Source: Corynebacterium kalidii
Lineage (GTDB): Bacteria > Actinomycetota > Actinomycetes > Mycobacteriales > Mycobacteriaceae
DNA: 64,000 nucleotides
Reading direction: 5' to 3'
Assembly (NCBI RefSeq): GCF_022869005.1
Contig: NZ_JALIEA010000012.1
Coordinates: 350,102-414,101 of the forward strand
A program made the translations under genes and the position numbers. Positions within the stretch are counted from its first letter, which is position 1, and each line of letters opens with the position of its first letter. Of the stretch, positions 29,752 to 39,205 are shown piece by piece. The notes under the pieces were generated by a model, which was given only the letters and a program-made list of their open reading frames with translations, did no database searches and was not told the DNA's origin.

Positions 29752-30165
29752 GTGTTCAACTTATTCGGTCGATCCCGTCGCTCCGGCCCCCGTCCTCCGC
29801 GGGCCCCGGGCGGGCGGGCACGGTCCGCCGACCTCGACTACCTGCGCCGGTGGGCTGCGCAGCGCCAGGGTGTGGAGGGGTTCGTCGAACCGGAGACGTT
29901 GGTCAACGAGATGTCCGTCGTGTTCGTCGACGCCACCGGGGAGTGGACGCGCCGGCGTATCGGCGGTCCACGGGGGATCGACGACGTCGCCGCGGCGACC
30001 GGCGTGCGGCTCCACGACGCCGAGAAGACCGGTTACCCGCAGCGGATGCGGGACCGGATCGAACGGGACCGGATCATCCGTAAACGCCTGGAACAGCAGG
30101 AACGTCGCGCCAGGTTCGAGCAGCGGCGGGCGGCCGGGGAGTCAGGGGAACAGCCCGGGCGGTAG
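29752..30165 (+). CDS. conserved actinobacterial protein of unknown function
   Basis: The product has 137 residues and no membrane segment. It has a basic start ([20 protein letters not shown]), a central ordered part ([60 protein letters not shown]) and a highly charged helical tail ([20 protein letters not shown]). I recognise the middle as a conserved corynebacterial/mycobacterial family often labelled 'oxidoreductase', which the sequence does not support. TAGAAT (29739-29744) lies 7 nt before GTG 29752, so it is leaderless. It is convergent with pepB. Confidence 0.8.
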   Translation: MFNLFGRSRRSGPRPPRAPGGRARSADLDYLRRWAAQRQGVEGFVEPETLVNEMSVVFVDATGEWTRRRIGGPRGIDDVAAATGVRLHDAEKTGYPQRMRDRIERDRIIRKRLEQQERRARFEQRRAAGESGEQPGR

Positions 30166-30174
30166 GTGGGCCGC

Positions 30175-31812
30175 CTACGCCGTGGATTCCGCGGCGATGT
30201 CCTCGAGAACGGCGATGAGCGTGCGTACGGGGACTCCCGTGGCGCGCCGCGGGGTGTAGCCGTGCGGCGAACCGGTGTTGTAGGCCGGGCCGGCGACGTC
30301 GATGTGGACCCAGGGCAGGCCCTCGGGGACGAAGGCGGCGAGGTAGTGTCCGGCGGCGGCCATGCCTCCCCAGCTCTTCTTCGGGATGTTGCGCAGGTCG
30401 GCCACGTCGGACCGGATCTCGTCGGCGAGTTCCGCCGGCAACGGCATCGACCAGGCGCCCTCGCCGGCGTCGCGTGACAGCGAGGCCACCCGGTCGCGGA
30501 AACCGGGTGTGCCCATGACGGCGGGCGTCCTGTCCCCGAGGGCCCGGACCTGCGCGCCGGTCAGGGTCGCGGTCTCCACGAGGTAGTCGGGGTCGTCCTC
30601 GCAGGCGCGGACGATGGCGTCGCCGAGGATCAGACGCCCCTCGGCGTCGGTGTTGAGGACCTCGGTGGTCAGGCCCCCGTAGTGGCGCAACACGTCCCCC
30701 GGGCGCACCGCGGTGCCGTCCGGCATGTTCTCCGCCAGCGGCACCGTGGCCGTCACCGAGACCGGGAGGTCGAGCTCCGAGGCGGCGATGACGGCGGCGA
30801 CCACGGCGGCCGAGCCGCCCATGTCGGAGATCATGTTGCCCATGTGGGGCGACGGCTTCAGGGAGATCCCGCCGGTGTCGAACGTGACCCCCTTGCCGAC
30901 CAGTGCGACGTGGGGCGGTTCGGTGGTGTCGGCGTCCTCCGGCCGGTAAGTCACACGCACCAGGCGGGGTGGACGCGGCGACCCCTGGCCGACGCCGACG
31001 AGCGCACCGAAGCCTTCCTCGTTGAGCTGTTGCTCGTCCAGGATCTCCACCTCGAGGCCCGCCCGGGAGCCGAGGTCGGCGATCACCCGTGCGTAGCTGT
31101 CGGGGTAAAGGAGGTTCGCCGGCGCATTGACGAGGTCGCGGGCGCAGGTGACCGCCTCGATGGCGACGCAGGCCCGGGCGAAGTCGGTGGCGGCGGCCTT
31201 CGCCGCCGTCGGGGAGGCGGGCGGGGCGATGAGGATCCGTGCCAGGCGCGGGTGGTCCCCGTCACCGTCCCCGTCCTCACCGCCGTTCGTCCCGCGGTAG
31301 GTGTAGCTGCCCAACCCGTGGCCCTCGGTCGCCGGACCGGTGCCCAGCGTGCCGAGCAGGCTCAGTGCCGTCACGTCGCCGCTGAACCGGGAGCGGGGGA
31401 GCCGTCCGAGTGCACGCGACGCGGTGCCGGCCGCGGCGCGTAGCCCCTCGTCGGTCAGCGCGTCGGCGTCCCCGAGCCCGACGACGAGCAGGCGGGTCGC
31501 GGAGACGCCGGGGACGGCGGGGAGCAGGTGGGTCTCGCCCGCGCGCCCGCGCGCCCCGAGCTCGACAAGGGCCTTCCAGAGCGCGACCTGGGTCTCCCTG
31601 GTGAACAGGGCGGGGGTGTCGGGCGGTGACGCCGGCGCCAGCGACAGTTCGATCCCGTTCTCGCCGGAGAACGCCGGGACGACCAGGACGTCGACCTCCG
31701 TGCCGGCGACACCGGCGACGGACGTGACCGCCGTGGCGTCCGTAGTGTCCATAGCGTCCGTGAGAAGTTCCAGCGGAGGCATGGTGCCCCTGGGCAGTCC
31801 TGCGGATGTCAT
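30175..31812 (-). CDS. pepB: leucyl aminopeptidase (M17)
   Basis: This dizinc cytosolic aminopeptidase releases N-terminal residues during peptide turnover. Its 545 residues carry the M17 metal and catalytic motifs [62 protein letters not shown] and, near the C-terminus, [16 protein letters not shown] with [10 protein letters not shown]. The start may be ATG 31812 (GAGGTGA 3 nt upstream, preferred) or 31782 (MPPLELL). It is divergent from ilvE, as in relatives. Confidence 0.93.
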   Translation of the reverse strand: MTSAGLPRGTMPPLELLTDAMDTTDATAVTSVAGVAGTEVDVLVVPAFSGENGIELSLAPASPPDTPALFTRETQVALWKALVELGARGRAGETHLLPAVPGVSATRLLVVGLGDADALTDEGLRAAAGTASRALGRLPRSRFSGDVTALSLLGTLGTGPATEGHGLGSYTYRGTNGGEDGDGDGDHPRLARILIAPPASPTAAKAAATDFARACVAIEAVTCARDLVNAPANLLYPDSYARVIADLGSRAGLEVEILDEQQLNEEGFGALVGVGQGSPRPPRLVRVTYRPEDADTTEPPHVALVGKGVTFDTGGISLKPSPHMGNMISDMGGSAAVVAAVIAASELDLPVSVTATVPLAENMPDGTAVRPGDVLRHYGGLTTEVLNTDAEGRLILGDAIVRACEDDPDYLVETATLTGAQVRALGDRTPAVMGTPGFRDRVASLSRDAGEGAWSMPLPAELADEIRSDVADLRNIPKKSWGGMAAAGHYLAAFVPEGLPWVHIDVAGPAYNTGSPHGYTPRRATGVPVRTLIAVLEDIAAESTA

Positions 31813-31901
31813 CGCTCACCTCAAGGTTGTTCGGGATCGTCGTCGGCGGTCCTGCCGGGCTCCTGTTCCGGACCGGCACCGACGGGTCTAAGATACAGGC
31901 C

Positions 31902-33038
31902 ATGTCTGATTCCGCGCCCGCCAACTCCTCGTCCGCCACCTTCACCCGTACCTTGACGGGGAACCCGACACCGCCCGAGCGCATCGCCGAGATCCTCGCG
32001 AACCCCGGTTTCGGCAGGTACTTCACCGACCATATGGTGGTCGTCGACTGGACCGAGGACGCCGGCTGGCACGACGCGCGGCTCGTCCCCTACGCCCCGA
32101 TCCCCATGGACCCGGCGACGTCGGTGCTGCACTACGGTCAGGCCATCTTCGAGGGACTCAAGGCGTACCGCCAGCCGGACGGGTCGATCGCCACGTTCCG
32201 CCCGGAGAAGAACGCCGAGCGGATCCGCTCCTCCGCCCGGCGTATCGCCATGCCGGAGGTCCCCGAGGACCTCTTCCTGGAGTCGTTGAGCCAGCTCGTC
32301 GACGCCGACCGGGACTGGGTCCCCGCCTCCGGCGGCGAGGAGGCGCTCTACCTGCGCCCCTTCATCATCTCCACCGAGGTGGGCCTGGGCGTGCACCCGT
32401 CGCAGAGCTACAGCTACTACGTCATCGCCTCGCCGGCCGGCGCCTACTTCAAGGGCGGGGTCACCCCGGTCAGCGTGTGGCTGTCCACGGAGTACGTCCG
32501 GGCGGCCCCGGGCGGCACCGGTGCCGCGAAGTTCGCGGGGAACTACGCGGCGTCCCTGGCAGCGCAGTCCTACGCGGAGAAGCAGGGTTGCGACCAGGTC
32601 GTGTGGCTGGACGCCGCGGACCACACCTACATCGAGGAGATGGGCGGGATGAACCTGGCGTTCGTCCTCCGTGGGCAGGACGGCGGGCCGGACGAACTGG
32701 TCACCCCGGAACTCTCCGGCTCCCTGCTGCCGGGGGTCACCCGCGACTCCCTGCTGCAGCTCGCCGCCGACGAGGGGCTGACGGTCACGGAACGCCGCTT
32801 CACGGTCGACGAGTGGCGGTCGACGGCGGCGTCGGGGGAGATGACCGAGGCGTTCGCCTGCGGGACCGCCGCCGTCATCACCCCGGTGGGCACCGTGAAG
32901 GACCGCACCGGGGAGTTCCGGATCAACGGCGGACGCCCCGGGGAGATCACCATGCGTCTGCGGGAGCGCCTCACCGGCATCCAGCGGGGGACCGGCGCGG
33001 ACACCCACTCCTGGAACCACACGCTGGTCGACGCCTAA
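31902..33038 (+). CDS. ilvE: branched-chain amino acid aminotransferase
   Basis: IlvE makes valine, leucine and isoleucine from their keto acids with glutamate, using PLP. The 378-residue class IV fold has [57 protein letters not shown] (PLP lysine), [25 protein letters not shown] and [16 protein letters not shown] 31902 lies 7 nt after TAAGAT (31889-31894), with TTCCGG 17 nt further upstream, so it is probably leaderless. The open frame extends 96 nt upstream, but those residues are not family-like. Confidence 0.95.
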   Translation: MSDSAPANSSSATFTRTLTGNPTPPERIAEILANPGFGRYFTDHMVVVDWTEDAGWHDARLVPYAPIPMDPATSVLHYGQAIFEGLKAYRQPDGSIATFRPEKNAERIRSSARRIAMPEVPEDLFLESLSQLVDADRDWVPASGGEEALYLRPFIISTEVGLGVHPSQSYSYYVIASPAGAYFKGGVTPVSVWLSTEYVRAAPGGTGAAKFAGNYAASLAAQSYAEKQGCDQVVWLDAADHTYIEEMGGMNLAFVLRGQDGGPDELVTPELSGSLLPGVTRDSLLQLAADEGLTVTERRFTVDEWRSTAASGEMTEAFACGTAAVITPVGTVKDRTGEFRINGGRPGEITMRLRERLTGIQRGTGADTHSWNHTLVDA

Positions 33039-33050
33039 GGCGCCGGGCGG

Positions 33051-33959
33051 TCAGTCCTGCGGGGTGAGCGTCACGGCGGCGTCCAGGAGGGGCAGCAGGA
33101 CAAGTCCGGAGGCCGCGGCCGGTGCGCCGAGCGGGTGGTCGACGACCGGCTGCAGGGACAGGCGACGGGCCGCCGCCGCGGCGCCCGGTTCCGTGGGGAT
33201 GTCCGGTAGCAGCCACCAACGTGACGCCCCCGGGGTGAGGGCGTCGGCGAGCAGCCCGGCGGCGAGTCCGCTGACTCCGTCGAGGACGACAGGTGTGCGA
33301 CGGGTGGCGGACTGTGCCAGCAGACCGGCGGTGAAAGCCAGGTCCGGTGACCCGAGGATGTCGAGGATCTCGGTGGCGGCGGTCGCGTCGACCGGTCGGC
33401 GACGGTAGGGGCGGGCGCGGAACATCAGGTCACGGATGGCGACGGTCTTGTGTTTCCACTGCTCGTCGGTGATCCCCCGGGAACCGCCGCCCTTCCCGAC
33501 GACCTTCACCGGCTCGATGTTGCACAGGACCCCGACGACCGCTGCCGCCGTCGTGGTCGCTCCCGTGCCGAGGGTGCCGGTGAGCAGCAGGGGGGTACCG
33601 GCGTCGGCGACGCCGTCGGCGGCCTCGCGCCCCTCGTCCACCCGGCTGGACGGTGGTGCGTCGGATTCCCTGGAGTAGGGGAATTCGGTGACGGTGACGC
33701 CGACGCCCTGCCGTGCAGCGAGGGAACACAGCGGTGACTCCCCGTCGTTGATCCGGGCGGCCTCGGCACTGCCGTGTCCCCACGGCAGGGTCGACACCGG
33801 GCTCAGTGGGCCCGACACCGGAGCGGCGACAGCGTGGTCCGCCGCGGTGACGAGGAGTTCCGGACGCCCCCCGGAGTCCCGGTCGCTGCCCAGGGCCCCG
33901 GCACAACCGGTGGCACTGGCCCATTCGCCGAGACGCTGCAGAACCGGACGGGTGACCAT
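33051..33959 (-). CDS. cobT: CobT-like nicotinate-nucleotide:dimethylbenzimidazole phosphoribosyltransferase, short form
   Basis: CobT makes alpha-ribazole phosphate for the lower ligand of cobalamin. This 302-residue protein is shorter than the usual 350. It keeps VTAADHAVAAP, TGTLGTGATTTAAAVVGVL, LGSPDLAFTAGLLAQSATRR, TPVVLDGVSGLAAGLL and the catalytic-glutamate region PTEPGAAAAARRL. The family GxGNTT reads GTGATT here, so substrate binding may differ. ATG 33959 overlaps the DUF3043 stop (ATGA). No cobS, cobU or corrin-ring gene is in the window, so a salvage role or an altered substrate is possible. Confidence 0.8.
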   Translation of the reverse strand: MVTRPVLQRLGEWASATGCAGALGSDRDSGGRPELLVTAADHAVAAPVSGPLSPVSTLPWGHGSAEAARINDGESPLCSLAARQGVGVTVTEFPYSRESDAPPSSRVDEGREAADGVADAGTPLLLTGTLGTGATTTAAAVVGVLCNIEPVKVVGKGGGSRGITDEQWKHKTVAIRDLMFRARPYRRRPVDATAATEILDILGSPDLAFTAGLLAQSATRRTPVVLDGVSGLAAGLLADALTPGASRWWLLPDIPTEPGAAAAARRLSLQPVVDHPLGAPAAASGLVLLPLLDAAVTLTPQD

Positions 33960-34663
33960 CAGACCGCGTCGCCGATATTCACCTGGGGAGCGGGGGTGCG
34001 CATCTTGCGGATCATGGTGGCACGGGTGAACGAGTAGAACCCGATGGCCCACTTCCCGAAGGAGTTGTCCGGGAACCGCTCGTTGACGAGCCGGTTGACC
34101 TTCCTGCCGAGGAAGAGGCCCTCGATCACCAGGATGACGATCACGACGAGCATGAACAGGCTGAGGTAGTTGGCGACCGCCGGCATACGCGTACCGAGGA
34201 TCATGACGACGACCACGACCAGCGCGATAGGCAGGAAGTAGTTCATCAGGTAGCGGTGGGAGTCCACGTAGTTGCGGACGAAGAGCTTCTCCTTGCCCTG
34301 GTCCCTGGCCAGCAGGTAGGCGGGGTCACCGGCCATCATCCGGTCGTTGGCCTTGCGCCGGGCCTCGGCGGCCTCCTCCCGCTGCTTGCGCTTGGCCTCC
34401 TTGAACTCCTCCTTGGACATGGAGTTCTTGACGTCCTTGCGGCGCTGGCGGGCCTCCTTCGGCGTCAGCGGGGCGTCGTAGTGGACGCGGCGGACACCGG
34501 TGGCGCGCTCGACCTCGTTGCGCTTCGGCGTCGGCCGTCCCTTCTTGGGGGTGTAGCCCTTCGGCGTGTGCCCGGCGTCGCCCTCGTCGACCGGGTTGGC
34601 TGCAGCGGTGACGTCGCTGTCGGCGGCGGCACTGTCATCGTCTTTCTTCCACGGGAGTTTCAC
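33959..34663 (-). CDS. DUF3043 membrane protein
   Basis: The product has 234 residues. A long hydrophilic, lysine-rich N-terminal half (GYTPKKGRPTPKRNEVERAT, LTPKEARQRRKDVKNSMSKE, KEAKRKQREEAAEARRKAND) is followed by two membrane helices (NYFLPIALVVVVVMILGTRM and NYLSLFMLVVIVILVIEGLF) and a short basic tail. It matches the actinobacterial DUF3043 family (Rv2206-like), of unknown function. TAGCCT (34676-34671) lies 7 nt before GTG 34663 (leaderless). It is translationally coupled to cobT. Confidence 0.88.
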   Translation of the reverse strand: MKLPWKKDDDSAAADSDVTAAANPVDEGDAGHTPKGYTPKKGRPTPKRNEVERATGVRRVHYDAPLTPKEARQRRKDVKNSMSKEEFKEAKRKQREEAAEARRKANDRMMAGDPAYLLARDQGKEKLFVRNYVDSHRYLMNYFLPIALVVVVVMILGTRMPAVANYLSLFMLVVIVILVIEGLFLGRKVNRLVNERFPDNSFGKWAIGFYSFTRATMIRKMRTPAPQVNIGDAV

Positions 34664-34789
34664 ACCTCACAGGCTAGAGCACCGGTGGACAGGGGGACCA
34701 ACGAGGGTGAGCCTGTCGGGAATAGATCACTGGATTTCATGGTTCTACACGAGTAGTTTGGGCATATCCGCATTACCGAGGAGGAAACG

Positions 34790-35146
34790 ATGACTGCTGC
34801 CGAGGCAACCGCCGAGAAGTCCACCGGCGTCGAACTGACCAGCGCCGCTGCCGGGAAGGCCGCCGGGCTGCTCGCACAGGAGGGCCGGGACGATCTGGCC
34901 CTGCGTATCGCCGTCCAGCCGGGTGGCTGCGCCGGCCTGCGTTACCAGCTCTTTTTCGACGACCGTACGCTGGACGGCGACCTCGTCGACGAGGTCGAGG
35001 GCGTCCGTCTCGTCGTGGACAAGATGTCCGCCCCGTACCTGACCGGTGCGAAGATCGATTTCTCCGACACCATCGAGTCCCAGGGGTTCACCATCGACAA
35101 CCCGAACGCCGGCGGTTCCTGCGCCTGCGGCGACTCCTTCAGCTGA
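34790..35146 (+). CDS. erpA: A-type iron-sulfur cluster insertion protein
   Basis: This HesB/IscA-type carrier hands Fe-S clusters to apo-proteins. Its 118 residues have the three conserved cysteines (Cys47 in GGCAGLRY; Cys111 and Cys113 in SCACGDSF). It ends like actinobacterial Rv2204c/ErpA. Client proteins in this window include LipA and QcrA. A strong ribosome site (GGAGGAAA) lies 4 nt before ATG 34790, and a possible -10 TAGTTT lies near 34755, so this message has a leader. It is convergent with asnB. Confidence 0.94.
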   Translation: MTAAEATAEKSTGVELTSAAAGKAAGLLAQEGRDDLALRIAVQPGGCAGLRYQLFFDDRTLDGDLVDEVEGVRLVVDKMSAPYLTGAKIDFSDTIESQGFTIDNPNAGGSCACGDSFS

Positions 35147-35174
35147 CCGTCCCCGACCGTCACCGGAGAGACGA

Positions 35175-35212
35175 GAACTCCCCGCCCCTGGACTGACAGG
35201 GACGGGGAGTTC
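35175..35212. terminator. bidirectional terminator between erpA and asnB
   Basis: GAACTCCCCG-c-CCCTG pairs with CAGGG-a-CGGGGAGTTC across a six-base loop (one mismatch). It sits between two convergent genes and is short of Ts on both sides. Confidence 0.75.
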
Positions 35213-35229
35213 TGTCGTCGGTGGACGAC

Positions 35230-37167
35230 TCAGAGCTGGACGGGGTAGTCCCGCTCGTCGATGTCGGGGGTGATCCGGTGTTCGACGAAGATACCGTGCC
35301 AGATCATGAAGGCGATGACGGTCCACAGGCGCCGGGAGTGGTCGGGGCCCGACCCGGAGTTCATGGACACCCGGTGCTCGTCCAGCATCGCCAGGACCTG
35401 TGCCTTGTCGAAGATGTGGTCGGTGGCCGAGTCCTCGATGTTCTTCCTCGCCCAGTCGTAGAGCTCGTCGCCGGCGAGCCAGTGGCGCAGGGGCACCGGG
35501 AAGCCGAGCTTCTTCCGGTTGATGACGTGTTCCGGGACGATGAGCTCCAGGGCACGCCGCAGGGCGTACTTGGTGGTGCCGTTACCGACCTTGAGCTCGT
35601 GGGGGATGGTGCGGGCGACGTCGAAGACCACGCGGTCGAGGAACGGCACACGCAGCTCCAGCGAGTTGGCCATGGTGATCTTGTCGGCCTTGACCAGGAT
35701 GTCGCCCCGCAGCCAGGTGAACATGTCGAGGTGCTGCATCCGCGACACCGGGTCCATGTCCCGTGACTTGGCGTAGACCGGTGCGGTCACCTCGCGGTGG
35801 TCCCACTCCGGTCGGGCGATGCGCAGGACCCGCTCCAGCTGCTCGTAGTTGAAGGACCGTGCGTTGCCGTAGTAGCGCTCCTCCATGGGGGTGGTGCCTC
35901 GCTGCAGCAGCGACTTGCCGCGCACGCCGTCCGGCAGTGCGTCACCCAGCGTGCGGAGCACCTTCTTGATCGGGGAGGGGACCTTCTCGAACGGGGCCAG
36001 CGACAGGGGTTCCTTGTAGATCGTGTACCCGCCGAACAACTCGTCGGCACCCTCGCCGGACAGCACCACCTTGACGTGCTTCCGGGCCTCGGCGGCCACG
36101 AAGTACAACGGCACCAGTGCCGGGTCGGCGACCGGGTCGTCGAGGTACCAGATGATCTTGGGGACGGCGGCGGCGAACTCCTCGGGGGAGACGACCTTGA
36201 CGACGTGCTCCACGCCGATCGCCGCGGCGGACTCCGCGGCGACGTCGACCTCCGAGTAGCCCTCGCGCTCGAAACCGGTGGTGAAGGTGATCAGGTCCGG
36301 GTTGTGCTGCTTGGCCAGGGAGGCGATGGCGGTGGAGTCGATGCCCCCGGACAGGAAGGACCCGACGGTGACGTCGGCACGCATGTGCTTGGCGACCGAG
36401 TCCTGCAGCGCGTCGGCGATCCGGGTGAAGAGCGCGTTCTCCTGGCCCGACGGTACCGGGGTGACCGGGAACGTCGGCTCGAAGTAGCGAACGGCGGTGA
36501 CTTCGTCGCCGGGGCGCAGGGTGGCGTGGCAGCCGGACTCCAGACGACGGACGCCGGCGTGCAGGGTCTCGGGCTCCGGGACGTACTGGAGGTCGGTGTA
36601 GTGGGCGATGGCCCTGTCGTCAAGGCCCAGGCCGAGACCGATGTCCTGGGCCATGGCCAGGATCGACTTCTTCTCGCTGCTGAACACCGTGCCGGCGTCG
36701 GTCGTCGCGTAGAACAGCGGCTTGATGCCGAAGGGGTCACGGGCCAGGAACATGGTCCGTTCGACGGAGTCCCACACCGCGAAGGCGAACATGCCGCGCA
36801 GGTGGTTGACCACGTCCGAACCCCAGTGGTGGAAGCCGACGACGATCGTCTCGGAGTCCCCGGAGGTGGCGAACTCGTAGCCCTCGGCGCGCAGCTCCTC
36901 GCGCAGCTCGAGGTAGTTGTAGATCTCGCCGTTGAAGGTCATCGAGTAGCGGTCCGGTTCGCCGGACGGACCCCACTGCAGGGGCTGGTGCGAGTGCTCG
37001 AGGTCGATGATCGACAGGCGGTTGAACCCGAAGACGACGTCGTCGTCGTTCCAGGTGCCGTCCTCGTCGGGGCCACGGTGCCGCATGCAGGGGAGTGCAC
37101 GTGCGGTGGTGTCCACGAAGCGGGGGGCGTCACCCTGGGCGGTCAGAATTCCAAGAAGTCCACACAT
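35230..37167 (-). CDS. asnB: glutamine-dependent asparagine-synthetase-type amidotransferase (LtsA)
   Basis: A 645-residue two-domain enzyme. The Ntn glutaminase domain starts with the nucleophile Cys2 (MCGLLGILTAQ) and has RHRGPDEDG and MTFNGEIYNYLELREEL. The synthetase domain follows with the PP-loop SFLSGGIDSTAIASLA and SGEGADELFGGY. In C. glutamicum this gene (ltsA) is needed for lysozyme resistance and amidates the diaminopimelate of peptidoglycan, so a cell-wall role is more likely than asparagine synthesis alone. The open frame extends upstream, but Cys must follow the initiator Met, which fixes ATG 37167. Confidence 0.93.
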   Translation of the reverse strand: MCGLLGILTAQGDAPRFVDTTARALPCMRHRGPDEDGTWNDDDVVFGFNRLSIIDLEHSHQPLQWGPSGEPDRYSMTFNGEIYNYLELREELRAEGYEFATSGDSETIVVGFHHWGSDVVNHLRGMFAFAVWDSVERTMFLARDPFGIKPLFYATTDAGTVFSSEKKSILAMAQDIGLGLGLDDRAIAHYTDLQYVPEPETLHAGVRRLESGCHATLRPGDEVTAVRYFEPTFPVTPVPSGQENALFTRIADALQDSVAKHMRADVTVGSFLSGGIDSTAIASLAKQHNPDLITFTTGFEREGYSEVDVAAESAAAIGVEHVVKVVSPEEFAAAVPKIIWYLDDPVADPALVPLYFVAAEARKHVKVVLSGEGADELFGGYTIYKEPLSLAPFEKVPSPIKKVLRTLGDALPDGVRGKSLLQRGTTPMEERYYGNARSFNYEQLERVLRIARPEWDHREVTAPVYAKSRDMDPVSRMQHLDMFTWLRGDILVKADKITMANSLELRVPFLDRVVFDVARTIPHELKVGNGTTKYALRRALELIVPEHVINRKKLGFPVPLRHWLAGDELYDWARKNIEDSATDHIFDKAQVLAMLDEHRVSMNSGSGPDHSRRLWTVIAFMIWHGIFVEHRITPDIDERDYPVQL

Positions 37168-37514
37168 GTGCTCTGGGATCATCTCCGTAAGTGTCGTCGG
37201 GGGCCGGCGTGTCTGGCCCCCGGGGAGGGGTGACGAGACGGTGGACCGCCGGCCGCGTGCGTAAGCACACAAGACTACTCGTCGAGGTCGCGCCGACCCA
37301 GACGGGACATGCCGGACGGTGGTGTGCTCCTCAGGCGGCGTCCAGCAACCCCGAATAGGGCCGACAGAGAATCACAATGGTGTGCATGATGCGGGGGCAT
37401 CCCCCTCCATGCACTATTGTCGGAAGATGACACGGGGCTGGTGTCCGTCCTCTGCAGGCGACGGACCCGGTGGCCCCGATGAACACGACGTGTGATTGAG
37501 GAAGGCATACTCGC
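37168..37514. promoter_or_regulatory. divergent asnB/ctaC control region
   Basis: The 347 bases hold no gene. A GC hairpin (GGGGGCC..GGCCCCC, 37199-37221) lies in the asnB leader. An inverted repeat GTGCATG..GGGGG-cat-CCCCC..CATGCAC (37382-37414) sits immediately before a good ctaC -10, TATTGT (37415-37420). The ctaC leader is therefore about 88 nt. Its ribosome site is GAGGAAGG near 37497. Confidence 0.65.
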
Positions 37515-38627
37515 GTGGTACAGCGAAAAGTTCACGGAAGAGGTCGCAAGATCGGCCTCGCCGGAGTGCTGGGACTCGGTTCCCTTGCCCTGGTCGGCTG
37601 CGATGTCGCACCCCCCGACAACGGATTCTTCCATGCCCTGCGCATGGGATGGCCCGAAGGAATCACCCCGGAGTCCCAGTCCATGGGTAACTTCTGGGTG
37701 TGGACCTGGGTCGTCGCCTGGATTATCGGCATCATCATGTGGGCGCTCATGTTCCTGGTCATCTTCCGCGACAGCGACAAGCGGGCGGCCAAGAAGGGCA
37801 AGTCGGAGTTCCCCCGGCAGACGGCGTACAACGTCCCCCTCGAGCTGACGTTGACCGTGATCCCGGTGCTGATCGTGATGGGCCTGTTCTTCTTCACGGT
37901 GCAGACCCAGGACAAGGTCACGGCCCTGGACAAGGACCCCCAGGTCACCGTCGACGTCACCGCCTACCAGTGGAACTGGAAGTTCGGCTACGGCAACGTC
38001 AGCGGCGACCTCACCCAGGACGGCCAGGAGTACGTGGGCGAGGACGCGGAGCGTTCCGAGGCCGCCGAGGCGAACGCCGCGGTGCCGCAGGACGACCGTG
38101 GTGGGCACGGCCAGGCCGTCGGCCCGATCCACGGAAAGTCGTCGGAGGACTTCACCTACCTGAACTACGACAAGATCGAGACCCTCGGTACCTCCGAGGA
38201 GGTCCCGGTGCTCGTCCTGCCGACGAACACCCCGATCGAGTTCAACCTCGCGTCTTCTGACGTGATCCACTCCTTCTGGGTCCCTGAGTTCCTCTTCAAG
38301 CGCGACGTGTTCCCGCACCCGGAGGCGAACCAGTCCGAGCGTCGGTTCCAGATCGAGGGCATCGACAGTGAGGGTGCCTTCGTCGGGCGCTGTGCCGAGA
38401 TGTGCGGTACCTACCACGCGATGATGAACTTCGAGGTCCGTGCCGTGAGCCCGGAGAACTTCGCGGCGTACCTGGCGTACCGCGAGGCCAACCCGGAGGC
38501 CAGCAACGCCGAGGCGTTGGCGGAGATCGGCGAGGACCCCTACGCCACGTCCACCCAGCCTTTCCTCCCCGGCCGCGAGGCCACCCGGGGAGTCGAGGGT
38601 GACAACTTCATCGACCGTTCCGCCTAA
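37515..38627 (+). CDS. ctaC: cytochrome c oxidase (aa3) subunit II
   Basis: CtaC receives electrons at its CuA centre from cytochrome c1 (QcrC) and passes them to subunit I. The 370-residue protein has a lipoprotein signal (LAGVLGLGSLALVGC, lipobox LVGC), two membrane helices (WVWTWVVAWIIGIIMWALMF and VPLELTLTVIPVLIVMGLFF) and the CuA ligands SDVIHSFWVPEF and GRCAEMCGTYHAMM. A charged insert near residues 175-205 (QEYVGEDAERSEAAEAN) is the actinobacterial docking extension. GTG 37515 has GAGGAAGG 12 nt upstream. It is followed 28 nt later by ctaF. Subunit I (ctaD) is not in the window. Confidence 0.96.
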   Translation: MVQRKVHGRGRKIGLAGVLGLGSLALVGCDVAPPDNGFFHALRMGWPEGITPESQSMGNFWVWTWVVAWIIGIIMWALMFLVIFRDSDKRAAKKGKSEFPRQTAYNVPLELTLTVIPVLIVMGLFFFTVQTQDKVTALDKDPQVTVDVTAYQWNWKFGYGNVSGDLTQDGQEYVGEDAERSEAAEANAAVPQDDRGGHGQAVGPIHGKSSEDFTYLNYDKIETLGTSEEVPVLVLPTNTPIEFNLASSDVIHSFWVPEFLFKRDVFPHPEANQSERRFQIEGIDSEGAFVGRCAEMCGTYHAMMNFEVRAVSPENFAAYLAYREANPEASNAEALAEIGEDPYATSTQPFLPGREATRGVEGDNFIDRSA

Positions 38628-38655
38628 GCCGGCGAAGAGACACTAGGAGACGACA

Positions 38656-39087
38656 ATGCGGCAGACAGCCAAGTTGATGTACGGACTGGCACTGTTCCTC
38701 ACGCTGATGACGGTCGTGTACTTCTACGCCACGGCACAGCTCAACGACGGCGCGAACCAGCAGGGTATCGAGTGGGCAGGCGGGACCGGGCTTGTCCTGG
38801 CGACGCTGCTGACGCTCTTCCTCGGCGTGTACTTCCACCTCACCAACTCCAAGGCCGACATCGAGCCGAAGGACTGGGAGGAAGCGGAGATCGAGGACGG
38901 CGCAGGTGTGCTCGGGTTCTTCTCGCCCCACTCCGGCTGGCCCTTCATCATGTCGATGGCCATCGTGATCATGGGCTACGGTATCGCCTTCTTCCTGATC
39001 TGGGTGATCCTGCTGGGTGCTGCGATGCTCATCTGGTCCACCACGATGCTCAACCTCCAGTACGGTCTCCCGCCGGAGAAGGAGTAG
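38656..39087 (+). CDS. ctaF: cytochrome c oxidase subunit IV, actinobacterial type
   Basis: A 143-residue membrane protein with two pairs of helices (KLMYGLALFLTLMTVVYFYA, TGLVLATLLTLFLGVYFHLT, then FIMSMAIVIMGYGIAFFLI and a last helix to IWSTTM). They are separated by an acidic stretch (DIEPKDWEEAEIEDGAG). This is the fourth subunit of the aa3 oxidase specific to actinobacteria, and it is always beside ctaC. TAGGAGA lies 7 nt before the ATG. The strong terminator at 39136-39164 ends the ctaCF operon. Confidence 0.95.
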   Translation: MRQTAKLMYGLALFLTLMTVVYFYATAQLNDGANQQGIEWAGGTGLVLATLLTLFLGVYFHLTNSKADIEPKDWEEAEIEDGAGVLGFFSPHSGWPFIMSMAIVIMGYGIAFFLIWVILLGAAMLIWSTTMLNLQYGLPPEKE

Positions 39088-39135
39088 CACCACACCGCCG
39101 TCCCCACACCGCAGACGGCGGATGCACCACCGGAC

Positions 39136-39164
39136 AAGCCCCCGCATCTTCCTCGCGGGGGCTT
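39136..39164 (+). terminator. intrinsic terminator after ctaF
   Basis: AAGCCCCCGC pairs perfectly with GCGGGGGCTT around a nine-base loop and is followed by CTTCGT. It lies between ctaF and the opposing trpD and could serve both. Confidence 0.85.
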
Positions 39165-39205
39165 CTTCGTGTGTGTGGCGCCCTGTGAGGCGCCGTGGTG
39201 AAGGC

